NCBI GenBank assembly: GCA_028281285.1
Contig: JANQKF010000013.1
Coordinates: 310,001-374,000, forward strand
Source: Cyclobacteriaceae bacterium
Lineage (GTDB): Bacteria; Bacteroidota; Bacteroidia; Cytophagales; Cyclobacteriaceae
Length of the DNA: 64,000 bases
Reading direction: 5' to 3'
Below are positions 33,698 through 42,824 of the stretch, in pieces. The notes beneath the pieces were generated by a model. It was not told the DNA's origin. It searched no databases and saw only the letters and a program-made list of their open reading frames with translations. Each line of letters opens with the position of its first letter. The first letter of the stretch is position 1. The translations under genes and the position numbers were made by a program.

Positions 33698-35580
33698 TAT
33701 AACCATTCGAAAGCGCTATGATAAGAACCGAGCTTTTCAGTATAGTCGATAATAGCTGAATAAAAGGAGTCCTTGCCCAAAGTGGAAGAGTCACCAACCA
33801 TAACAAGCTTGGACTTTGCTCGGGTCATGGCAACGTTCATTCGTCTGTATTCTTTCAGGAATCCGATTTCGCCTTTGTTGTTCGAACGAGTCAGGCTGAT
33901 ATAAATAACATCACGTTCCTGCCCCTGGAAAGAATCGACTGTATTAACCGTGATCTGCTCTCTAATTTGATCAAGGCGTGGTTCTTTTATTATCAGGTCT
34001 TGTAATAACAATATTTGTGCCTTGTAAGGGGCTATGATGCCGATACGCTCATCCGTAATATTAATGCCACACAGATGTTCGACCAATAACTTCGCCTCGT
34101 CTTCATTATAGGTACTGAGTGTTTCTTTATTGATACGCTCTACAAAACCACTTCCGGCTGTGTCAATGAAGGTCAATCGTTCGCCTAGTGCATCCGTTGG
34201 TCTTCGGATTACCTCTTCGGCAGCAACCAGCTTGCCTTCATAGAAATAGTCACTGGAAAATTTCATGATATCCGGATGCATTCGGTACTGTGTTTCCAGC
34301 ATTACAGAGCTTTCTGTGGCATTAATGGCTTTTTCGAACAAGGTGTGCTCAAGCCCGTCCCTACCTGCTTTAATCGATTTTACAGTGGGAGGAAGTTGCT
34401 GATGATCTCCTGCCATCACAACGCGATGAGCTCTTAATATGGGAATCCAACAGGCTGGTTCGAGTGCCTGAGATGCCTCATCAATGAATACGGTACGAAA
34501 CATTCGATCCTTAAGCAAGTAGTGGGTAGACCCTACCAAAGTACAGGCGATCACCTGGGCCCGATCCATTAGGTCTTCAGTGATTTGAGATTCTATTCGG
34601 TCAGCATCTTCTCTTAGCATGCGAGCTTCCTTCATAATAAGTTGCCGCTGCATTCTTTCCTCTCGGCCAAAGTGCCTTTTATACTGCTGTCCCATCCTTT
34701 TGTACTCCTCTGCTCTCTTTCTGATGTCTTTCAGTTCTTTAAAGAATGCATGTTTTGAGATTTTGACATCAAGACTGTTCTCTATCACTTCAGCGGTTAA
34801 CCTTGCCGGATGCCCCAAACGGAGCACTTTCAAATCCAGGTCTGCAAGTTTTTCCACCACAAGATCGACAGTAGCATTACTCTGAGCACAAACAAGAACC
34901 TGTTTCTCATCCTTAATAATCTCTTTGATCGCGTTGACTAAGGTAGTGGTCTTTCCAGTTCCCGGAGGCCCATGAATGATCGCGATGTCCCGTGCATTAA
35001 ATATGTTGGTTAATGCTCTGTTCTGAACAGCGTTCAAGTTTACCGATTGGTAGTCAAAGCCTTTTTTGAATTGGGCCCGGGCAGCACCATAGAGGGTTTC
35101 TCTTAACTCAGCAATCCGTCCTTTTTCGGCCGTAATCACCTTTTTAAGGGCCTTGTTCATTTCACGATATGAACCCTCATCGAACAAAAGATTGACTCCC
35201 AATCGGTCATCACGCACCCAATCGGGAAGTTCGGTTCCGTTAAGTGCCACACGCATTTTCTTATCTTTGATATAGCTCACAACCCCGGAAATACTCTGTG
35301 CCTCATCACCATGACCTGAGAAAATACTCACCACCGCTCCTGTTTGAAAGGCGTGGTTCTGATCAAAGTCATTGGTCTTATCCAATTCAAGCGTGTATCG
35401 CTCACCAGTACTTATATAGCGATTAACCAACTCTACCGGATGCCAAGTGACTCCCTGTTTTCTGCGCTCTTTAATAGATGCATGAAGCATCTTTTTTTCA
35501 TATTGAGCATAGTCTTCTTCCTTCTCAATTTTCAGGAGTTCGACCAGATTTTGGAGCGCACGCTGAGCTTCGGTATTCAT
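33694..35580 (-). CDS. SF1B helicase of the Upf1/IGHMBP2 type
   Basis: The 628-residue protein has an N-terminal beta-barrel-like region (about 50-130) as in human IGHMBP2. It then has all SF1 helicase motifs: Q motif near 'NAVQNRAL', Walker A GPPGTGKT (204-211), Ia 'VLVCAQSNATVDLVVEKL', II 'TVFIDEASQALEPACW' (D-E-A-S), III 'VVMAGDHQQLPPTV', IV/V 'VNTVDSFQGQERDVIYISLTRSN' and VI 'MNVAMTRAKSKLVMVGD'. Between Ia and II is a charged helical insertion. Such enzymes unwind RNA or DNA 5' to 3'; the bacterial role is unclear. It is followed by the ChaN-like gene eight bases upstream on the same strand. Confidence 0.9.
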   Translation of the reverse strand: MNTEAQRALQNLVELLKIEKEEDYAQYEKKMLHASIKERRKQGVTWHPVELVNRYISTGERYTLELDKTNDFDQNHAFQTGAVVSIFSGHGDEAQSISGVVSYIKDKKMRVALNGTELPDWVRDDRLGVNLLFDEGSYREMNKALKKVITAEKGRIAELRETLYGAARAQFKKGFDYQSVNLNAVQNRALTNIFNARDIAIIHGPPGTGKTTTLVNAIKEIIKDEKQVLVCAQSNATVDLVVEKLADLDLKVLRLGHPARLTAEVIENSLDVKISKHAFFKELKDIRKRAEEYKRMGQQYKRHFGREERMQRQLIMKEARMLREDADRIESQITEDLMDRAQVIACTLVGSTHYLLKDRMFRTVFIDEASQALEPACWIPILRAHRVVMAGDHQQLPPTVKSIKAGRDGLEHTLFEKAINATESSVMLETQYRMHPDIMKFSSDYFYEGKLVAAEEVIRRPTDALGERLTFIDTAGSGFVERINKETLSTYNEDEAKLLVEHLCGINITDERIGIIAPYKAQILLLQDLIIKEPRLDQIREQITVNTVDSFQGQERDVIYISLTRSNNKGEIGFLKEYRRMNVAMTRAKSKLVMVGDSSTLGKDSFYSAIIDYTEKLGSYHSAFEWLY

Positions 35581-35588
35581 GTCAAGGC

Positions 35589-36452
35589 CTAATAGGTCTT
35601 AGGCGCGTCTTTTGGAGTAACGATAATAAAATCAGCCAGTTCAATATGGTCATCCAATAGTTTATTCAAGCTATCCTGATCAACATTGGCCAAAGTCATC
35701 ACCTTCAGATCCGGATTTCCTTGTTTCAAATAGTAATAGATTCCCTCAAAGTTGTTGGAGTGGAATGTGCCATGATAATGAACGAATTTTTTATCCTGTT
35801 CATAATTCTTCAGGATAAAATGAGCCATTGTGGCATCTTTGCTTGCTTGACTCCGGGCAATGTTCGCGGGATCACCTCCGGCATGTTTACCCATCATTTC
35901 AATCATCCATTGATAACCAGGGAGTGTTAGGTCAACTTCAATGGGCAAAGGGGCTATCCAGGATTTGGCTTCCGGTGTTAGCTCATCTAATGCTTCCAGT
36001 CCCTTTTTGTTTACAAGGCTTGCATATCTCCTTGGGATATTGGTAGCAACAAACCTGATCTTGTTCGACTTGGCGTAGTCTAAGAGCGGTTTGTAATCAG
36101 TCTTATAGTTCTTCCACATTTTACCTTCAGTGGTGAAATGGTTCTCAGTGATTATATCCGCTAGATATTCATCCATCAAGACTTGGTCATCCGCTTCAAA
36201 CATTTCAGCACCCATCATGATAGGCCCTTTTGAGTGAAGCTCTTTGGTGACTTGCAACTGAAGCCAGTGCACAACGGCATTGTTGTGCTGTTCTCCAAAC
36301 AATACAATATCTGCTTCATTCAGAGATTTCATCATTTTACCAAAGTCTACTTTTTTACCTTTTTTGTTAAATACTTGATAGGTCGGTTTTTGTTGTGCGG
36401 TAAGTGGGGCCATCACTGAAATCATGATCAAGCCAAAAAGTAGTTTCTTCAT
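35589..36452 (-). CDS. ChaN-like (DUF399) secreted protein
   Basis: The 287-residue protein has a signal peptide (1-20, ending 'PLTAQQ') and the ChaN-like core: 'EADIVLFGEQHNNAVVHWLQLQVTKEL' (G-E-x-H-N), 'PIMMGAEMFEADDQVLMDEYL', 'VATNIPRRYASLVNKKG' and 'DATMAHFILKNY...FVHYHGTFHSNNFEGIYYYLK'. The related Campylobacter ChaN is a heme-binding lipoprotein, and the fold is related to the TraB/erythromycin-esterase-like group. Ligand and reaction here are unknown. The stop of folB overlaps its start by four bases, so the pair is coupled. Confidence 0.85.
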   Translation of the reverse strand: MKKLLFGLIMISVMAPLTAQQKPTYQVFNKKGKKVDFGKMMKSLNEADIVLFGEQHNNAVVHWLQLQVTKELHSKGPIMMGAEMFEADDQVLMDEYLADIITENHFTTEGKMWKNYKTDYKPLLDYAKSNKIRFVATNIPRRYASLVNKKGLEALDELTPEAKSWIAPLPIEVDLTLPGYQWMIEMMGKHAGGDPANIARSQASKDATMAHFILKNYEQDKKFVHYHGTFHSNNFEGIYYYLKQGNPDLKVMTLANVDQDSLNKLLDDHIELADFIIVTPKDAPKTY

Positions 36453-36814
36453 TTTCTTGATTGGGTTAGAGTCACTATGGATTTTGCACAGACACCTCCA
36501 ATGGGGGGATTGTGTTTCGCCACAGACACAGAAACTTCATTCACATTGGGGAGTTCATTGAGCACTGAATCGATTATTCTCTTTGCTAATGACTCAAGAA
36601 GCTTGGTCGGTATTTTCATTTGAGCTTTCACAAGTTTATAAACCACCTCATAATTGATAGTCCCTTCAAGTTCATCCGAATCCGCAGCTTGAGTAAAATC
36701 GGTATGAACGGATATGTCAACTGTGTATTTATTACCGACCTCGCGTTCTTCAGCATAATATCCATGATAGGCAAAGAACTCCATGCCCTCCAGGGCAACC
36801 GTACCTGCTGGCAT
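36449..36814 (-). CDS. folB: dihydroneopterin aldolase
   Basis: A 121-residue FolB that converts 7,8-dihydroneopterin to 6-hydroxymethyl-dihydropterin and glycolaldehyde in folate synthesis. 'VALEGMEFFAYHGYYAEEREVGNKYTVDISV' contains the family start and the conserved Y-H-G and E-E-R-x-x-G-x-x-Y residues. 'TINYEVVYKLVKAQMKIPTKLLESLAKRI' holds the substrate-binding Tyr and Glu, and 'VSVAKHNPPIGGVCAKSIVTL' holds the catalytic Lys. It overlaps the ChaN-like gene by four bases and lies three bases after the DivIVA-like gene. Confidence 0.93.
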   Translation of the reverse strand: MPAGTVALEGMEFFAYHGYYAEEREVGNKYTVDISVHTDFTQAADSDELEGTINYEVVYKLVKAQMKIPTKLLESLAKRIIDSVLNELPNVNEVSVSVAKHNPPIGGVCAKSIVTLTQSRK

Positions 36815-36817
36815 ACT

Positions 36818-37669
36818 TTAATCGAATTGGTCAAAAAACGAACCTTCTTCCTTCTTCTCTTTATCTTCCTCTTCTTCTATTTCGGTTTCTTCATCTGACT
36901 CTGCCACCGGCTCTTCTTCGATTTCAGACTCTTCTTCAACTTCTGGCTCATCCAAATCATCCGATTCTTCTACCGCGGGGGTCTCAGAAACTTCGTCAAC
37001 GGTCTCTTCAACTTCCGAAGGTTCCTCATCCAACTCTCCTACCTTGGCTTCTTCACCTGCGAGCATTGAGCTAACCGCCTCATCCTGTATGTTACTATCA
37101 TTGATTTCCCTCGCGAGTTCTTTTGCCTTTTTTACATGAGGCTTAATATCTGCAGGAAATTCTGCATGTCTGTTAAGTTTGTCGAGAATATCATTGGCGA
37201 GCAATTTCAGATCGCTCATCAATGTGGTTTTATTCGCATCAAGGCTTCTAAAAACCTGCTCCAGTTCACGAATCTCATCTTCCATATCGGCTACGATATT
37301 CCTTGCTTTAGACTCTGCATCCTCTATGATCGATTTGGCTCTGGATTTTGCTTCGCTCATTAAGGCATCTGCCTTCATCTCTGTTTCCTTCATATGAAGT
37401 TCAGCCGTCTTTGTCGCCTGCTCTACCATGTTAGCTCCCGTATCCTCAGCGGTCTTTAAGGTCTTAAATAGCGAGTTTTCGACCTCACGGAGTTTTTCCA
37501 CTTCTTTTTCGGCAGCCTCCAACTTGTACTTTAGTTCCTTATGCTGATCATTCAGCTTTTCCCATTCGATCGACAACGAATTGAGAAAGGCGCTCACCTC
37601 ATCCTTATCGTATCCTCTGAATGCTTTTTCAAAAACCTTTTGTCTAATCTCTAAAGGGGTAATGTTCAT
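36818..37669 (-). CDS. DivIVA domain coiled-coil protein with acidic tail
   Basis: The 283-residue protein begins 'MNITPLEIRQKVFEKAFRGYDKDEVSAFLNSL', the membrane-binding N-terminal motif of DivIVA. A long coiled coil follows (about 35-190, 'KYKLEAAEKEVEKLREVENSLFKTLKTAEDTG'), then a very acidic tail (about 205-283) of repeated E/D, Ser and Val residues. In Gram-positive bacteria DivIVA marks curved membrane at septa and poles; in Bacteroidota the family is common but little studied. The tail is low complexity and ends 'GSFFDQFD', a possible short binding motif. It is in a minus-strand run with WD40, folB and ChaN-like genes. Confidence 0.87.
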   Translation of the reverse strand: MNITPLEIRQKVFEKAFRGYDKDEVSAFLNSLSIEWEKLNDQHKELKYKLEAAEKEVEKLREVENSLFKTLKTAEDTGANMVEQATKTAELHMKETEMKADALMSEAKSRAKSIIEDAESKARNIVADMEDEIRELEQVFRSLDANKTTLMSDLKLLANDILDKLNRHAEFPADIKPHVKKAKELAREINDSNIQDEAVSSMLAGEEAKVGELDEEPSEVEETVDEVSETPAVEESDDLDEPEVEEESEIEEEPVAESDEETEIEEEEDKEKKEEGSFFDQFD

Positions 37670-37681
37670 GCTTAGAATAAA

Positions 37682-38593
37682 TTAAAATGTGATATCCCAA
37701 ATTGATATACTACGGTCATCACTGCCCGAAACTAATAGGTTGTTGTAGCTACTCCAGAAAAGAGTGTTGACAGACGTCCCGTGTCCTGCATGCCTGGCTT
37801 TGTCAATTACCTTCAACAATTTAAAAGCCTCTGCATCCCAGACTTTTATGGACTTGTCCATGCTACAAGTTACAAAATGTTTGCCATCAGCACTATAGTC
37901 GATATGGTTTATCGCGAACATGTGCGCCACGATCGATTCTTTCAGATCATAGTCTCCGAAAACATCCCATATTTTTAGGTGAGCATCACGACTCCCGCTA
38001 AGTAGATAACGTCCATCTGGTGAATACCTTACAGCAAAGACTGAAATTTTATGCGCATCTATTTCATGCAATAATTCCCAGTCTGAAAGCGCATAAACTC
38101 TGATTTTATTATCGCTATAGCCAACTGAAATATGTCCGAGCTCTTCATGAATCGTCAGAGCCCTGGCGCTCTTCTCTGAATCTTTAAATGAATGCTCCAG
38201 TTCAAGACTTGTGAGATTAATAACCTGGACTTCCCCATCCCCTAAGGCTACGATAATTCTGTCCCTGATCACCTTTATGTCAAATATTGCTGCCAACCCT
38301 GTTTTTATTGAACCTACTTCTTTCCTGGATTCCAAGTCTATCAGATGGATGCCTTCAAAATTTTGGCCCACAACAAGGACATTTCTGGGTTCGTAATAGC
38401 AGAGGGCATAGATAGAACTAGGAACTTTAGCAATCATTCTGCCGTTCTCCGGGTCATTCAAATCCCAACAGGCCACAACACCGTCACCGGCTGAGGAGAA
38501 AAACAGGTTTTCATCCGGTCCCTTTTCTAAAGTATAGACACAATCATTATGACCTCCCAGGGTATGGAGCTTTTTTACTTCAACTTTTGACAT
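37682..38593 (-). CDS. WD40 repeat protein, seven blades
   Basis: The 303-residue protein consists almost wholly of seven WD40-like repeats. The clearest are 'VFAVRYSPDGRYLLSGSRDAHLKIWDVFG', 'INHIDYSADGKHFVTCSMDKSIKVWDAEA' and the last, ending 'SISIWDITF'. Seven repeats make one closed beta-propeller, which usually serves as a protein-binding platform. There is no signal peptide, so it is cytoplasmic. It precedes the DivIVA-like gene by 12 bases; partners may include that protein, but this is inference from order only. Confidence 0.88.
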   Translation of the reverse strand: MSKVEVKKLHTLGGHNDCVYTLEKGPDENLFFSSAGDGVVACWDLNDPENGRMIAKVPSSIYALCYYEPRNVLVVGQNFEGIHLIDLESRKEVGSIKTGLAAIFDIKVIRDRIIVALGDGEVQVINLTSLELEHSFKDSEKSARALTIHEELGHISVGYSDNKIRVYALSDWELLHEIDAHKISVFAVRYSPDGRYLLSGSRDAHLKIWDVFGDYDLKESIVAHMFAINHIDYSADGKHFVTCSMDKSIKVWDAEAFKLLKVIDKARHAGHGTSVNTLFWSSYNNLLVSGSDDRSISIWDITF

Positions 38594-38665
38594 GCGCTAA
38601 AAAACAGCTATTCTTACTATTGCAGTAAAATTAAAGATTCAGTACCGCACGCCAATATATAATTC

Positions 38666-39277
38666 ATGCCAATTACCAAATTCACTAAGATTGATAACTC
38701 TGTTTGCTGGGTGTTATGGAAGATTGAAGAAAATCTGACAGAATTGGAGAAGTTATACAACCCAAATCCATCAGAATTGAAAGACTTTAATTCCATGAAA
38801 GTGGATTCCAGGAGAATGGAATCTTATGCTGCCCGATTAGCACTGAGGTATTTACTTGGTGAAGTAGAACTCGCAAATTGTGAGGTCTACAAGGATGAAT
38901 TTGGAAAACCTCATGTTGAGCACAACGGAGTCGAAATCTCAATAAGCCATGCCAAAGGATATGGCGCAGCTGCCATAAATCTGAAGGGTCCTGTGGGAAT
39001 TGACATTGAATATCCAAGAAATCAAATCACGAAAATTGCCCATAAATTTCTTCATCCGGCAGAAGTCGAATGGGCTGGACAAAACATTGAAAGACTCACT
39101 AAAATATGGAGTGCCAAAGAGGCGCTTTATAAACTTCACGGGCGTACTCAATTAATCTTTGCCGAACAACTCATCGTTGGAGAAGCGTCAGGTCAAATTA
39201 TCGAATCGGATTCTTTCCAGGAGTATGATGTGGTATTCGCTGATCAGGGAGATTTTCTAATCAGTATAGCCTTCTAG
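38666..39277 (+). CDS. 4'-phosphopantetheinyl transferase, Sfp-like
   Basis: The 203-residue protein has the two motifs of the Sfp/AcpT superfamily: 'GPVGIDIEYPRNQITKIAHKFLHPAEVEW' near residue 110, with Mg-binding D and E, and 'LTKIWSAKEALYKLHGR' near 147 (W-x-x-K-E-A-x-x-K). 'SISHAKGYGAAAI' is the preceding motif. It would transfer phosphopantetheine from CoA to a Ser of an acyl or peptidyl carrier protein. The size is between the AcpS and Sfp norms. No carrier protein gene is in the window. It converges on the SirB1-like gene with overlapping stops (CTAG). Confidence 0.9.
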   Translation: MPITKFTKIDNSVCWVLWKIEENLTELEKLYNPNPSELKDFNSMKVDSRRMESYAARLALRYLLGEVELANCEVYKDEFGKPHVEHNGVEISISHAKGYGAAAINLKGPVGIDIEYPRNQITKIAHKFLHPAEVEWAGQNIERLTKIWSAKEALYKLHGRTQLIFAEQLIVGEASGQIIESDSFQEYDVVFADQGDFLISIAF

Positions 39278-40134
39278 CTAACCTCTCCAAGATTGAGAAT
39301 TTCAATCAAACTCTCTATTTCCTTTACTTTTTCGGAATGGCCCAACTTATCATGCGAAGCTCTTAAGTTTCTTAAGACTCGAATCACTATATCTATATTC
39401 TCACAGGGCTGATAATAGACTTCTTTCGGTTCGAGTTTTAGATGGGCAATGTAATTGTCAATTTCTTTTTTCGAGAAAACGAGACCTCGATTGAACGCAT
39501 TGATATAAAACTGGTTCTCTTCCAGCTTATAGGTCAGAATAAAAAGATTGGGAAGATTTACACCAAAAATCGGAAGCTTTAGTTTCTGAGCCACCAACAT
39601 ATAAACAATGCAGAGCGCTATAGGATTACCTTTTCTAGTCTGAAGAACCACACTCATCATAGAATTACCAGGCGAGTGGAAGTTCTTGGTATTGGCTCCA
39701 AACTTCAGCTTGTTGAAAATTACGCTGTTCAAAATTCTTACCTGATCAATAGGTGTGGAATCAGGTTTGAATTCAAGCCAGGCCTCATAGTATAATTGCT
39801 CTAGTTCCTTCTTTAGATCCGCGTATTCCAAATCCGGATATTGATAAGTATTTACCAGCCAAATTCCTTCTAATAGATCTTCACCTCCACTATTTTGCCA
39901 GGCCCAAAGCTTCTCCTTTAAGAGTTCGAATTGTAGCGAATGGACTAATTCTTCTATCCTCTTTTGTACCAAAGGATTGAAGCTGTTCTCCCACTCAAAC
40001 TCAAGGTAGGGAATTACGTGGGTACCCAATGACATTATTCGGTCCTCCACATGCTGCACCACTTCCATATCATCGTCATCAAGAAGTGTGACCAGTGCTT
40101 TTAATTCGCTGTTATTCAAATTCCCTTCTTCCAC
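39274..40134 (-). CDS. SirB1-like transglutaminase-fold protein
   Basis: The 286-residue protein matches the SirB1/YchA-type family: a helical N-terminus, then 'QVRILNSVIFNKLKFGANTKNFHSPGNSMMSVVLQTRKGNPIALCIVYMLVAQKLKLPIFGVNLPNLFIL'. This is the transglutaminase-core-2 stretch, where the Cys of 'ALCIVYM' stands at the nucleophile position. The usual His appears in 'GVNLPNLF' as Asn, where many relatives have G-H-F or similar, so catalysis is doubtful. The role is unknown; in some bacteria homologs are linked to peptide chain release factor or tetratricopeptide genes. It lies one base after the carboxylase gene on the same strand. Confidence 0.82.
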   Translation of the reverse strand: MEEGNLNNSELKALVTLLDDDDMEVVQHVEDRIMSLGTHVIPYLEFEWENSFNPLVQKRIEELVHSLQFELLKEKLWAWQNSGGEDLLEGIWLVNTYQYPDLEYADLKKELEQLYYEAWLEFKPDSTPIDQVRILNSVIFNKLKFGANTKNFHSPGNSMMSVVLQTRKGNPIALCIVYMLVAQKLKLPIFGVNLPNLFILTYKLEENQFYINAFNRGLVFSKKEIDNYIAHLKLEPKEVYYQPCENIDIVIRVLRNLRASHDKLGHSEKVKEIESLIEILNLGEVS

Positions 40135-40135
40135 T

Positions 40136-41764
40136 CTATGTCTGAATTACTCCTACATTAAACTTCTCTTTTAAGGGTGCATGATCAGCCATCTTAATTC
40201 CTTTAGAAATGACTTGTCGTGTTTCCAGTGGATCAATGATCCCATCTACCCAAAGCCTTGCGGCTGCATAATAAGGGCTTAACTGTTCATTATAACGATC
40301 TCTGATCTCTTTTAGTAGAGACTCCTCGGCCTCAGGCGTAATTTCCTCACCTTTAGCCTTTAACCCAGCCACTTTTATTTGCAACAAGGTCTTTGCTGCT
40401 GCATCTCCGCTCATTACTGCCATTTGCGCTGTCGGCCAAGAATAGATGAGTCGAGGGTCATAAGCTTTCCCACACATGGCATAGTTGCCCGCACCATAGG
40501 AATTACCCATGACAATGGTAAACTTCGGCACCACCGAATTGGCCATGGCATTCACCATTTTTGCTCCATCCTTAATGATACCACCATGTTCAGCGCGGCT
40601 ACCAACCATGAATCCGCTTACATCCTGAAGGAAGACGAGGGGTATTTTGCGTTGATTGCAATTCATAATGAAACGAGCGGACTTGTCGGCTGAATCAGAG
40701 TAGATAACACCACCCATTTGCATTTCGCCCTTCTTCGATTTTACCACCTTTCTTTGGTTGGCGACTATACCAACGGCCCATCCATCGATCCTGGCGTAGC
40801 CACAAATAATAGATTGGCCATAAAGCTTTTTGTATTCATCGAATTCTGAGTTGTCCACTAACCTTTTGATAATGTCACGAGTATCATATGGTTTTACCCG
40901 ATCCTCAGGAATTACTCCCAGAATTTCTTCAGGATTATCTTTGGGCTCGACTGGTTCTACACGATCAAATCCTGCGGTTTCAGGGGCACCCAGCTTATCG
41001 AGGATTCTCTTGATGTAGTCCAAGCAATCTTGATCACTTTCAAACTTGTTGTCAGTAACACCCGAAATTTCGCTATGAGTTGTTGCTCCACCAAGCGTTT
41101 CGTTGTCTATGTCTTCTCCTATGGCCGCCTTTACCAGGTAAGAGCCAGCCAGGAAAATCGAGCCCGTTTTATCAACTATCATTGCTTCATCACTCATAAT
41201 CGGCAAATAGGCTCCGCCTGCGACACAACTTCCCATAATGGCAGCGATCTGGACGATGCCCATCGATGACATACGAGCGTTATTTCTGAATTGTCGTCCA
41301 AAGTGCTCTTTGTCCGGAAATATCTCGTCTTGCATAGGAAGGAACACTCCGGCACTGTCAACCAAATAGATAATTGGAAGTCTGTTTTCCATAGCGATTT
41401 CCTGTGCCCGCATATTCTTCTTGGCCGTAATAGGAAACCACGCCCCTGCCTTAACGGTAGCATCATTGGCCACGATCACGCAATCCCGACCACTGACTAC
41501 ACCAATTCCAACGACCACTCCGCCCGAAGGACACCCCCCAACCTCATCGTACATACCGTCTCCGGCAAATGCACCTACTTCCAGAAAATCTGAGTTATCG
41601 TCTATCAGATAATCAATTCTCTCTCTTGCTGTGAGCTTTCCCTTTTTGTGCTGTGAGGCAATTTTCTTTTCACCACCACCCTGTTTGACCCTTGAAAGTT
41701 TTTTATTCAACTGATAAACCAGCTGTTTCATCGCATCTTCATTCTTATTGAATTCTATATCCAT
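40136..41764 (-). CDS. acyl-CoA carboxylase beta subunit (methylcrotonoyl-CoA carboxylase-like carboxyltransferase)
   Basis: The 542-residue protein is a carboxyltransferase subunit that moves CO2 from carboxybiotin to an acyl-CoA. 'GKLTARERIDYLIDDNSDFLEVGAFAG', 'GSCVAGGAYLPIMSDEAMIV', 'ETLGGATTHSEISGVTD', 'VVKSKKGEMQMGGVIYSDSADKSARFIMNCNQRKIPLVFLQDVSGFMVG' and 'GNSYGAGNYAMCGKAYDPRLIYSWP' are all typical of the MCC beta type. The partner biotin-carboxylase subunit is not adjacent. A second, clearly different beta subunit (propionyl-CoA type) is at 62813-64000. Substrate assignment rests on sequence feel and should be treated as probable. Confidence 0.88.
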   Translation of the reverse strand: MDIEFNKNEDAMKQLVYQLNKKLSRVKQGGGEKKIASQHKKGKLTARERIDYLIDDNSDFLEVGAFAGDGMYDEVGGCPSGGVVVGIGVVSGRDCVIVANDATVKAGAWFPITAKKNMRAQEIAMENRLPIIYLVDSAGVFLPMQDEIFPDKEHFGRQFRNNARMSSMGIVQIAAIMGSCVAGGAYLPIMSDEAMIVDKTGSIFLAGSYLVKAAIGEDIDNETLGGATTHSEISGVTDNKFESDQDCLDYIKRILDKLGAPETAGFDRVEPVEPKDNPEEILGVIPEDRVKPYDTRDIIKRLVDNSEFDEYKKLYGQSIICGYARIDGWAVGIVANQRKVVKSKKGEMQMGGVIYSDSADKSARFIMNCNQRKIPLVFLQDVSGFMVGSRAEHGGIIKDGAKMVNAMANSVVPKFTIVMGNSYGAGNYAMCGKAYDPRLIYSWPTAQMAVMSGDAAAKTLLQIKVAGLKAKGEEITPEAEESLLKEIRDRYNEQLSPYYAAARLWVDGIIDPLETRQVISKGIKMADHAPLKEKFNVGVIQT

Positions 41765-41880
41765 AAAGTAGCTTTTCTATAGAGGTTAACTGATTTGCAA
41801 AGAGAAGAGTTTAACGACCTAAATTAGGCGCAACTAGCCAGAATTCAAATGGATTAGTGGAGCTAAAGAACGAGCCTCGA

Positions 41881-42822
41881 TTATTTCTTCTTTTCGCGTT
41901 TATCTCTTCGGCCAAAAAGCGAAAAATGAACGTATCGTTTCGGATTATTCTCCATATCGATAAACAAACTATCGAGATTTGTTAGCATACTGTTCAAGGT
42001 ATGGTAAAGCGAGTCATTAGTCATCAACTGACCAATTGTTCCTTCTCCAGAGTTAATCTTGGTCGTAATTTCGTTGAAGCCTTCCAAGGTTTCGTCAACT
42101 TTTTGAAGCCTGCTTTCTATATCGATTGTTTGTAATCTATCTCCCAGACCTTTGAAGGACTCGGCTGCAGCTCTGACACTGCCCAATGCCGCGGCCATTG
42201 AATCCATAACATAGTCGGCACGGAGTTGGAGTTGTTCGATTCTACCCGACATTTGCATGCTCAGATTCTTCCATTCAGCCGTTATGTCCTTTATATTTCC
42301 AATTGACGTTCGTATATCATCTGCTCCATCAACTAATGGTTGAAGTGCATCATTTATTTTATTCACGGTAGAGGTCAGGCTATTGGCTGCACTCAATCCT
42401 TCCTCTGTTAACAACTCAGTAATTCCCCTATCAATTTCTGACACCAGGCTTTCCCCGCTTCCTAAAACTCTGCCTTCCCGGCTCATGATTAACTCTATGG
42501 CTTTTGAACCGAGGACATCAGTCTGAACCAGTTTTGCTATTGTTCCTTCTTTAATGACAATGTCTTTACTCACCGCAAGGGTCACATAGATTCTTTGGTA
42601 ATCGGCAGTGTCGAGTGTGATTTCGGAAACTCTTCCGACCTGGAAACCATTGATGATGATTCTGTCAGAAGGATTCAACCCGTTAACATTGCTGTACTCT
42701 GCAGTATAGTATTTATCGGGAGAGAAAATATCGAGTCCTTTCAGGTAATTGAACCCAAAATACAAGATGGCAAGTGCTGTAACCGCCAATATTCCAACCT
42801 TTAATTCCTTATACTTAGTCAA
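41881..42822 (-). CDS. MlaD-like (MCE domain) lipid-transport protein
   Basis: The 313-residue protein has one N-terminal membrane span ('VGILAVTALAILYFGFNYL', about 9-27) and an MCE domain next to it ('YYTAEYSNVNGLNPSDRIIINGFQVGRVSEITLD'). A long helical region follows (about 140-300). MCE proteins form periplasmic rings that pass phospholipids between membranes with an MlaFE ABC complex. No mlaE or mlaF gene is in the window, so the ABC partners would be elsewhere. It starts two bases after the amidase stop, so the two are probably one transcript. A 116-base gap separates its end from the carboxylase gene. Confidence 0.88.
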   Translation of the reverse strand: MTKYKELKVGILAVTALAILYFGFNYLKGLDIFSPDKYYTAEYSNVNGLNPSDRIIINGFQVGRVSEITLDTADYQRIYVTLAVSKDIVIKEGTIAKLVQTDVLGSKAIELIMSREGRVLGSGESLVSEIDRGITELLTEEGLSAANSLTSTVNKINDALQPLVDGADDIRTSIGNIKDITAEWKNLSMQMSGRIEQLQLRADYVMDSMAAALGSVRAAAESFKGLGDRLQTIDIESRLQKVDETLEGFNEITTKINSGEGTIGQLMTNDSLYHTLNSMLTNLDSLFIDMENNPKRYVHFSLFGRRDKREKKK

Positions 42823-42824
42823 AC

